Part shown: piece after piece, positions 57,350 through 64,000 of the stretch | Layout: the number at the start of each line of letters is the position of its first letter | Position numbering within the stretch: the first letter of the stretch is position 1 | Source: DASYLJ01 sp964432595 | GTDB lineage: Bacteria > Desulfobacterota > Binatia > DP-6 | Length of the DNA stretch: 64,000 nt | Direction of reading: 5' to 3' | NCBI GenBank assembly: GCA_964432595.1 | Contig: CAYSOF010000018.1 | Span: 1-64,000 of the forward strand | The notes under the pieces: model-generated | The model's database searches: none | Told to the model about the DNA's origin: nothing | What the model saw: the letters and a program-made list of their open reading frames with translations, nothing else | Position numbers and translations under genes: made by a program

Positions 57350-58740
57350 GGCGCGCGCTCGCCCTGGTGCTGGCGGTGCTGCTCGCGCTGCCCGCCGGGC
57401 TCTTCGCCGACGGCGGCGAGCGCGAGCTCGGCCGCCGGTTCTTCCTCGAAGCGCGCTCGCAGCTGCCGCTCGTCGAAGATCCGGCGCTGACCGAGTACGT
57501 CAACCGGCTGGGACACAAGCTGGTCGACTCGCTCGGGCCGCAGGCGTTCGACTATCAATTCTTCGTCGTCGCGCATCCGGCGCTGAACGCCTTCGCGGTG
57601 CCCGGCGGCTACATCTTCATCTTCACCGGGCTGCTCGCGCGCACCAAGACCGACGACGAGCTCGTCGGCGTTCTCGGCCACGAGATATCGCACGTCCACG
57701 CGCATCACATCTCGCGCCAGCAGACGGCCGGTCAGTTCTGGAGCGCTGCGGCGCTCGCGGGCCTGCTCCTCGCGGCGGTGAACCCGGTCCTCGGGGCGGC
57801 GGGCCTCGCGGCCGCGCAGACGGCGCAGCTCAAGTTCTCGCGCGAGTTCGAGCAGGAGGCCGACTTCCTCGGCCTGCGCATCGCCAGCCAGTCGGGCTAC
57901 GATCCGCACGCGCTGGGCGCGTTCTTCAAGCAGCTGCTCGTCGAGCAGCAGCTGAACCCGGCCGGCGTCCCGCCGTACATGCTGAGCCATCCCGTCACGC
58001 AGGACCGCGTCGCGCACGTCGACAGCGTCATCAAGGCGCAGAAGCTGAAGACGCCGGGGGGCCGGCCGTCGGCCAGCAACGACCTCGCCGAGGTGCGCGC
58101 CGTCTCCGACGCGATCAACGAGCCGCCGGCGGTCGTCACGGAGCGCTACGAGCGTCTCGCGCGCGAGAAGCCGAACGACGCGGAGCGCCAGTTCCTGCTC
58201 GGCCGCGTCTACCAGACCGTCGGCAAGATGGATTCGGCGCGCATCGCGCTGGAGAAGGCGCGGGCGCTCGGCATGGGCTGGCAGGTCGACCGGCCGCTGG
58301 GCTCGGTCTACATCGCGATGAAGCGTCCGAAGGAAGGCGCGGAGGCGCTGACCCGGTTCCTGGCGAAGCGTCCCGACGACGCGTTCGCGCACATGGAGCT
58401 CGCGAAGGCCCTCGGCGAGAGCGGCGACCAGGACAAGGCCTTCGCCGAGCTGCAGCGCGCGGTGCGTCTGAACCCCGACCTCGACGAGGCGCAGCGGATG
58501 CTGGGCCTGGCGCTCGGGCGCAAGGGCAACGAGGGCCAGGGCTTCTACCACCTGGCGCTCGCGGCGCGGCAACGCGGCGATCTCGAGAAGGCCTACGACA
58601 GCTTCGAGCGCTCCGAGCCGCTGCTCGAGAAGGGCAGCCGCCAGCAGGCCGAGGTCCAGGTGGCCATGGACGAGCTGGCGCCGCTCGTCCGCGACCGGAT
58701 GATGCGGATGCGCAGCGAGCGCCGGCGAGTCGCCCGATAG
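57346..58740 (+). CDS. Periplasmic M48 metalloprotease with TPR repeats (BepA-like)
   Basis: 464 residues. Signal peptide 1-21. The zinc site HEISH at 112-116 (GHEISHVHAHH) and third ligand Glu171 (EQEADFLGL) mark the M48 family. After about residue 255 there are TPR-type helices (VVTERYERLAREKPNDAERQF, RRAVRLNPDLDEAQRMLG). Resembles BepA/YfgC, which assists outer-membrane protein assembly and removes stalled LptD. Cotranslated with hemB by a GTGA overlap, an unusual pairing. Confidence 0.9.
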   Translation: MRRALALVLAVLLALPAGLFADGGERELGRRFFLEARSQLPLVEDPALTEYVNRLGHKLVDSLGPQAFDYQFFVVAHPALNAFAVPGGYIFIFTGLLARTKTDDELVGVLGHEISHVHAHHISRQQTAGQFWSAAALAGLLLAAVNPVLGAAGLAAAQTAQLKFSREFEQEADFLGLRIASQSGYDPHALGAFFKQLLVEQQLNPAGVPPYMLSHPVTQDRVAHVDSVIKAQKLKTPGGRPSASNDLAEVRAVSDAINEPPAVVTERYERLAREKPNDAERQFLLGRVYQTVGKMDSARIALEKARALGMGWQVDRPLGSVYIAMKRPKEGAEALTRFLAKRPDDAFAHMELAKALGESGDQDKAFAELQRAVRLNPDLDEAQRMLGLALGRKGNEGQGFYHLALAARQRGDLEKAYDSFERSEPLLEKGSRQQAEVQVAMDELAPLVRDRMMRMRSERRRVAR

Positions 58741-58748
58741 GGACACCC

Positions 58749-61241
58749 GTGGTCGGCTCGGAGCAGCATCCGCATCCGGCCCAGTTTCGACGCGTCATCC
58801 TGACCGTCGGCCTCGTCGCCATGGCGACGTGGTGGTTCCTCGGGATGCCGTACTCGGTGTTCGCGTGGCTGCTCGACGACCGCCAGCTGCGCTGGGTGTT
58901 CTTCTGCTACGCGTGGGAGGTGCCGGTGACGGCGCTCCTGATGCCGGTGCTCTTCCCGATGCTCTGGCTGCGCGAGCTGACGGAACGCTGGGACCGCGCG
59001 TTCGGCAGCGGCGGGACGCCGAACCCCGGCGAGGTGGCGCAACTCGAGCGCATCGTCCTCGACTATCCGATCCGCGTCGCGGGAATCCTCCTCCTGGCGT
59101 CGATGATCGGCTACGGCGTCGGCGCGCTGCAGCTGCGCATCTTCGCCCAGCTTCCGGCGGTCGAGGTCGTCAAAGTGCTGCTGCTCGGGCTCGTGACCGG
59201 GCTCGTCGGCGCGCTCTTCGCGTTCCTCTACCTCGAGTCGCGTCTCGAGCCGCTGCTGCAGCGCCTCGGGACCTTGCGCGGGCTGGCGCCGACCGAGGGA
59301 CGGCGCATCCCGCTCTCGCAGAAGGTGTTCGCCGGCTCGCTCATCCTGACGCTCACCGCGGTCCTCCTGCTCGGGATCATCGCGTACAGCCGCGCCGAGC
59401 GGACGCTCGAGGAGGAGGTGGGACGCCGCGTCCTCGCGGAGACCCGCGTTCTCGCGACGGAGATCGCGACGATCGGTCCGACGGTCGGCGGCGATCGGAC
59501 CTGGTGGCGCGACGTCGGGCGGCGCATGGAGCTCGGCCGCCACGGCGCCACGTTCCTGGCCGACCGCGACGGCCGGGTGATCGGCGGCTCGGCGCCGGTC
59601 GCGCGGCTCGCCGACCTGGGCTTCCGTCCGGAGCTCGTCCACCAGATCCTCGGTGACGATCACGGGCACGCGATCGACCGGGTGTACACGCAGCGGATCG
59701 TCGCCCACGCGCCCGCGGGCACCGGCGGGCTGCGTGTCGTGTCGGTCGCCGAGCGCGCGGATTTCGAGCAGGAGCTCACGCGGCTCCTCTGGTACGGCAG
59801 CGCCGCGGTCGTCTTCGTGCTGGCGCTGGCGCTGCTCCAGGGCTTCCTGCTGTCGCGACGCCTGACGCGTCCCATCGAGGTCGTCACCGGCATGGCGAGC
59901 ACGATCGCGCAGCGGCCCGAGGGGCCGTGGGACCGCGTCCCGGTGCGCACGAACGACGAGGTCGGCGAGCTGGCGACCGCGTTCAACCGCATGACCGTGC
60001 GCCTCGAGAGCGCGCGGAGCGCGCTCGAACGGCACAGCGCCGAGCTGGAGCGGCGGATCGCCGAGGCGACGCGCGGCATCACCGCGCTCTACGAGCTGAC
60101 GCGGACGACGACCTCGACGCTCGAGATCGACGATGTGCTCGCGCGCGTCGCGGAGCGGACGCTCGCGACGCTGGCCCTGCCGCGGCTCGTGCTGCTCTGG
60201 TATCCGCCGGAGCTCGACGACGTCGTCGACGGCTACGGCGTCGAGGCGGGCCGCCACGGCTCGCGCTTCGACGTCGGCACGTCCATCGACCTCGCCGGCC
60301 TGGTGCCGGCGACGCAGAAGGCGACCGTCCTGGCGACGCTGCCGCCGACCCTCCCGCCGGTCGTCGCCGAACGGCTCGGCCGCGCGGCCACCCTGTGCCT
60401 GCCGCTCGTCTTCAAGGGGCAGCTGCTCGGCATCGTGCTCGCGCGCTGCGATCGCGTGCTGGCGCCGGCCGACCTCGAGCTGGCGGGCGCGCTCGCCAGC
60501 CAGGCGGCGGCCGCACTCGCCAATGCGAGCCTCTTCGAAACGGCGCGCCGCCACGAGGAGGAGCTGCGGAAGCTCTCGCAGATGCGCGTGCAGCTGCAGG
60601 AAGAGAGCCAGCGCCAGCTGTCGCGCGAGCTGCACGACGGGGTGGGACAGATCCTGACGGCGATCAAGATGGACCTCGGCGTGCTGGAGCGCGACGGTCA
60701 GCTCGACGCGACGGCGCTGCGCGCCCGCCTGCGCGAGGTGCGCGAGCAGGTGACGGAGCTCGTGGCCGAGGTGCGGACGATGTCGCAGATCCTGCGGCCG
60801 TCGATGCTCGACGACTTCGGGCTGGTGCCGACGCTGCAGTTCCTCGCCGAGAAGTTCACCCTGCGGACGGGTGTCCCCGTGGCGCTGCGGATTCCGCCGG
60901 CCGAGACGCGGCTGCCGCCCGCGATCGAGGTCGCGCTCTATCGCGTCACGCAGGAGGCGCTGACGAACGTCGCGAACCATGCGCACGCCGAGCACGTCGC
61001 CGTCGAGCTGACGGTGACCGCCGAGGCCGTGTCGCTGGCGATCGCCGACGACGGCGTCGGCTTCGACGTGGAGCGCTTCCGGCGTACCCCCGCGTTGGGG
61101 GGCGTCGGCCTGCTCGGCATGCGCGAGCGCGTGGCGCACTTCCACGGCCGCATCGAGATCCGCTCGCGACCGCGCGAAGGCGTGCGTATCACGCTGGCGA
61201 TTCCGCTCGACGGGTCGACCCGCTCCGCCCGATCGGCTTGA
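58749..61241 (+). CDS. Orphan NarX-type sensor histidine kinase
   Basis: 830 residues, GTG start. About five spans in residues 15-170, another at about 190-215, a periplasmic double-Cache-like region (about 220-345), a span at about 350, HAMP (about 365-425), a coiled linker, GAF (about 450-590), HisKA_3 with His near 628 (RELHDGVGQILTAIKMDLG) and HATPase_c (NVANHAHAEHVAV, DDGVGFD, GVGLLGMRERV). Phosphorylates a LuxR-type response regulator, but none is adjacent. Lies 8 bases after the M48 gene, so it may be cotranscribed with heme genes. Confidence 0.9.
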   Translation: MVGSEQHPHPAQFRRVILTVGLVAMATWWFLGMPYSVFAWLLDDRQLRWVFFCYAWEVPVTALLMPVLFPMLWLRELTERWDRAFGSGGTPNPGEVAQLERIVLDYPIRVAGILLLASMIGYGVGALQLRIFAQLPAVEVVKVLLLGLVTGLVGALFAFLYLESRLEPLLQRLGTLRGLAPTEGRRIPLSQKVFAGSLILTLTAVLLLGIIAYSRAERTLEEEVGRRVLAETRVLATEIATIGPTVGGDRTWWRDVGRRMELGRHGATFLADRDGRVIGGSAPVARLADLGFRPELVHQILGDDHGHAIDRVYTQRIVAHAPAGTGGLRVVSVAERADFEQELTRLLWYGSAAVVFVLALALLQGFLLSRRLTRPIEVVTGMASTIAQRPEGPWDRVPVRTNDEVGELATAFNRMTVRLESARSALERHSAELERRIAEATRGITALYELTRTTTSTLEIDDVLARVAERTLATLALPRLVLLWYPPELDDVVDGYGVEAGRHGSRFDVGTSIDLAGLVPATQKATVLATLPPTLPPVVAERLGRAATLCLPLVFKGQLLGIVLARCDRVLAPADLELAGALASQAAAALANASLFETARRHEEELRKLSQMRVQLQEESQRQLSRELHDGVGQILTAIKMDLGVLERDGQLDATALRARLREVREQVTELVAEVRTMSQILRPSMLDDFGLVPTLQFLAEKFTLRTGVPVALRIPPAETRLPPAIEVALYRVTQEALTNVANHAHAEHVAVELTVTAEAVSLAIADDGVGFDVERFRRTPALGGVGLLGMRERVAHFHGRIEIRSRPREGVRITLAIPLDGSTRSARSA

Positions 61242-61266
61242 TTCCGGGGGGATGGCTCCATAGACA
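61238..61266 (+). promoter_or_regulatory. Leaderless-type promoter of the SDR operon
   Basis: TTGATT (61238-61243, overlapping the kinase stop), 17-base spacer, TAGACA (61261-61266), then 8 bases to GTG 61275. Confidence 0.55.
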
Positions 61267-61274
61267 AGGGCGCC

Positions 61275-62075
<801 letters not shown>

Positions 62076-62465
62076 GTGGCGAGCAAGGGCCGTCCATACA
62101 AGACCGTCCCCGTCGAGGGGTTCGACGTCCTGGTGGGGAAGGGCGACGTCGAGAACGACCGCCTGACCTTCGAGGTGGCGCAGCCGGACGACGTCTGGCT
62201 GCACGTGGCCGGATTCTCCGGGAGCCACGTGGTGATCCGCAATCCGGACGCGCTCCCCGAGCTGCCGCGCACCGTCGTTGAGCGCGCCGCGGAGCTGGCC
62301 GCGTGGCACTCGAAGGGCCGCGCGGGCGGCGGCAAGGTCGAGGTCCACGTCTGCCGCGTGTCGGACATCCGCAAGCCGCGCGGATTCGCGCCCGGCAAGG
62401 TGCAGCTGAAGCAGTGGACCAGCCTCCGCGTCTATCCACGCGGCGTCGACGTCGAGCCGACGTGA
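62076..62465 (+). CDS. Stand-alone NFACT-R (DUF814) RNA-binding domain protein
   Basis: 129 residues making up one NFACT-R domain: FDVLVGKGDVENDRLTF, WLHVAGFSGSHVVIRN, AAELAAWHSKGRAGGGKVEV and DIRKPRGFAPGKV. The same domain closes RqcH/NEMF, which adds C-terminal Ala tails at stalled 50S subunits. No NFACT-N, FbpA or coiled-coil part is present, so this is a truncated-family or specialised RNA binder. GTG starts immediately after the SDR stop. Coupled by GTGA to the sulfatase-like gene. Confidence 0.85.
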   Translation: MASKGRPYKTVPVEGFDVLVGKGDVENDRLTFEVAQPDDVWLHVAGFSGSHVVIRNPDALPELPRTVVERAAELAAWHSKGRAGGGKVEVHVCRVSDIRKPRGFAPGKVQLKQWTSLRVYPRGVDVEPT

Positions 62466-64000
62466 TCGGGGCGATCCTCCGCACGGCGCTCCTCGTCGCC
62501 GGTCTCCTGCTCCTCGTCGATCTGGGGCAGGTGGCGGCGATCAATCCGGGCAGCCTCGGCTGGGACGGCGTCGCGTGGCTCGTCGCCGCGTATCTCGTGC
62601 CCGTGGCCGGGCTGTCCGTCGCGGTCATCGGTCTGCTGGGCGTCGGCGCCGCGCCGTGGGTGCGGGCGGTGCTCGTCGTCGGCGGCCTGGCGATCGGCGC
62701 GACGGAGGTCGGCCTGCGTGCGCTCTCGCCGCTCTCGCCGTGGCGTGCGGGCGTCGTCGTCGCGCTCGTGGTGCCGGCGCTCGTGTGCGTGCTGCCGGCG
62801 CGGCGGCTGCTGCGACGCATGCCGGCCTGGGCCGTGGTCGTCGGACTGCTGCTCGTCGCCGTCGCGGCGGTGGGTGCGACGCATCGGTCGGAGCCGCCGC
62901 GGCCGGCGACGACTCCTGCCGCGGGCGACCGGCCGAACGTCGTGCTCGTCCTGATCGACACGCTGCGCGCCGACCACCTCGGTGCGTACGGCTACGGGCG
63001 GCCGACCAGCCCGAACCTGGACGCGTTCGCGGCCGACGCCGTGCTGTTCACGCGCGCGTTCTCGCAGTCGAGTTGGACCAAGCCGGCGATGGCGTCGCTC
63101 CTGACGTCGCACTACCCGAGCACGCACCAGACGAACCTCGAGCAGCAGGCGCTGCCGGCGTCGGAGGTGCTGCTGACCCAGCTGCTGCGCGCGCAGGGCT
63201 ACGCCACCGCGGTGTTCAGCGGCAATCCGTGGATCACGCCGGACTACGGCTTCGACCGCGGCGTCGACCACTTCTACTCGGTGTACGACGAGCGCTTCGC
63301 GCGCGTGACGCTGTTCATGACGTCGCTGAAGCGCCTGGCCCCGCGCGTCTACAACCGTGCCAAGAAGCTCGTGCAGGGCGACCTCTCGACGACGGCGCGT
63401 GACGAGGCGATCACCGCGGCGGCGTTCGCCTGGCTCGACGCTCACCACGGGGGCCCGTTCTACGTGCACCTGCACATGATGAGCCCGCATCACCCGTACG
63501 ATCCGCCGCCGCCGTACGACCGCTTCGTGCCCGATCCGTCGATCCCGCCGATGAAGGGGTATCCCGAGAAGAGCTACTACTTCTTCGACCACGGCGCGCC
63601 GGTGTCGCCCGCCCAGCTCGCCGACATGATCGCGCGCTACGATGGCGACATCCTCTTCGCCGACACGATCTTCGGCCGCGTGCTCGACAAGCTGCGGGGG
63701 CTCGGGCAGCTCGACCGGACCATCGTCGTCGTGGCGTCCGATCACGGCGAGGAGTTCTACGACCACCAGAACTGGGGACACGGGCAGTCGATCTACAACG
63801 AGCTGATCAACGTGCCGCTGATCGTGCGCTATCCGCCGGCGTTGCCGGCGGGCACCCGCGTCGAGCAGACGGTCATGCTGGTCGACGTCGTGCCGACGCT
63901 GCTCGAGCTGGTTCGCGCGCCGCCGAAGCCGAGCGCCGCCGGCGTGAGCCTCGTTTCGCTCGTGCGCGGCGCGACGGAGACCCGTACGCCGCAGGCGTTC
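62462..64000 (+). CDS. Membrane-anchored sulfatase-fold phosphohydrolase or transferase, truncated by the window end
   Basis: At least 512 residues. About four spans in residues 1-140, then the alkaline-phosphatase superfamily domain: NVVLVLIDTLRADHLGAYGY (Asp166 metal ligand), RAFSQSSWTKPAMASLLTS, HLHMMSPHHPYD and VVASDHGEEFYDH. At the nucleophile position where sulfatases have Cys or Ser of C/S-x-P-x-R there is Thr206 (TKPAM) and the Arg is missing. That points to a phosphotransferase or phosphodiesterase rather than a sulfatase. GTG start overlaps the NFACT-R stop. The C-terminus lies beyond 64000. Confidence 0.8.
   Translation, partial: MIGAILRTALLVAGLLLLVDLGQVAAINPGSLGWDGVAWLVAAYLVPVAGLSVAVIGLLGVGAAPWVRAVLVVGGLAIGATEVGLRALSPLSPWRAGVVVALVVPALVCVLPARRLLRRMPAWAVVVGLLLVAVAAVGATHRSEPPRPATTPAAGDRPNVVLVLIDTLRADHLGAYGYGRPTSPNLDAFAADAVLFTRAFSQSSWTKPAMASLLTSHYPSTHQTNLEQQALPASEVLLTQLLRAQGYATAVFSGNPWITPDYGFDRGVDHFYSVYDERFARVTLFMTSLKRLAPRVYNRAKKLVQGDLSTTARDEAITAAAFAWLDAHHGGPFYVHLHMMSPHHPYDPPPPYDRFVPDPSIPPMKGYPEKSYYFFDHGAPVSPAQLADMIARYDGDILFADTIFGRVLDKLRGLGQLDRTIVVVASDHGEEFYDHQNWGHGQSIYNELINVPLIVRYPPALPAGTRVEQTVMLVDVVPTLLELVRAPPKPSAAGVSLVSLVRGATETRTPQAF

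Overview
The window is uniformly very GC-rich, densely packed bacterial DNA with no sign of a large foreign island. Gene content points to a Gram-negative, deltaproteobacteria-like lineage: C5 heme synthesis with a fused CobA-HemD, a CarD/CdnL regulator, a sigma-54-type activator, outer-membrane-style lipoproteins, LysM lytic transglycosylase and BepA-like protease. The secreted cysteine-rich and TTTTTLP-linker proteins resemble those I associate with uncultured high-GC groups such as Binatota (Desulfobacterota_B). That assignment is inference; no rRNA or tRNA gene was seen.

Region by region. 1-0.2 kb: two direct repeats like an insertion-sequence end. 0.2-7.7 kb (minus): a four-gene, translationally coupled amidoligase cassette (transglutaminase-DUF2126, ATP-grasp/alpha-E fusion, transglutaminase, a 33-residue membrane peptide) preceded by two tandem HTH proteins. 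7.7-14.2 kb: two secreted PKD/beta-propeller proteins, a THUMP protein with an upstream mini-ORF, a ThDP-dependent enzyme and an alanine-zipper protein. 14.2-21.6 kb: a GT-C glycosyltransferase, a D,D-carboxypeptidase, a Cys-rich peptide, and an HDOD / AAA+ regulator operon. 21.6-30.1 kb: HAD phosphatase, phosphoesterase, beta-helix surface protein, PRPP synthetase, methyltransferase, an orphan DGQHR-domain gene with a small partner, GST, Rieske ferredoxin and a MenB/BadI-type crotonase. 30.2-38 kb: YgfZ, amidohydrolase, two crotonases, acyl-CoA synthetase, RsmD, CoaD and an aminotransferase. 38-46.3 kb: two alanine-zipper lipoproteins, CarD, CysK, GT9, DUF1844, DegQ-type protease, TsaD, RsmA and MutM. 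46.3-51 kb: a peptide ABC transporter without its ATPases, and a lytic transglycosylase. 51-58.7 kb: Met8-like, CcsA/HemX-like, HemA, HemC, CobA-HemD, HemB and an M48-TPR protease. 58.7-64 kb: orphan NarX-type histidine kinase, SDR, stand-alone NFACT-R protein and a truncated sulfatase-fold membrane protein.

Two window-wide patterns stand out. First, most operons are joined by 1- or 4-base stop/start overlaps (ATGA, GTGA, TGATG), so translational coupling is the rule. Second, at least ten operon-leading genes have a -35/-10 pair (TTGNNN, 16-18 bp, TAGCNT-like) whose -10 ends only 6-11 bases before the start codon and which lack a Shine-Dalgarno sequence. This indicates widespread leaderless transcription and was used to choose several starts.

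The best candidates for something undescribed are the amidoligase cassette with its tiny membrane peptide and HTH pair, the orphan DGQHR gene pair, the C-terminal module behind the TTTTTLP linker, and a two-part palindromic repeat present twice.
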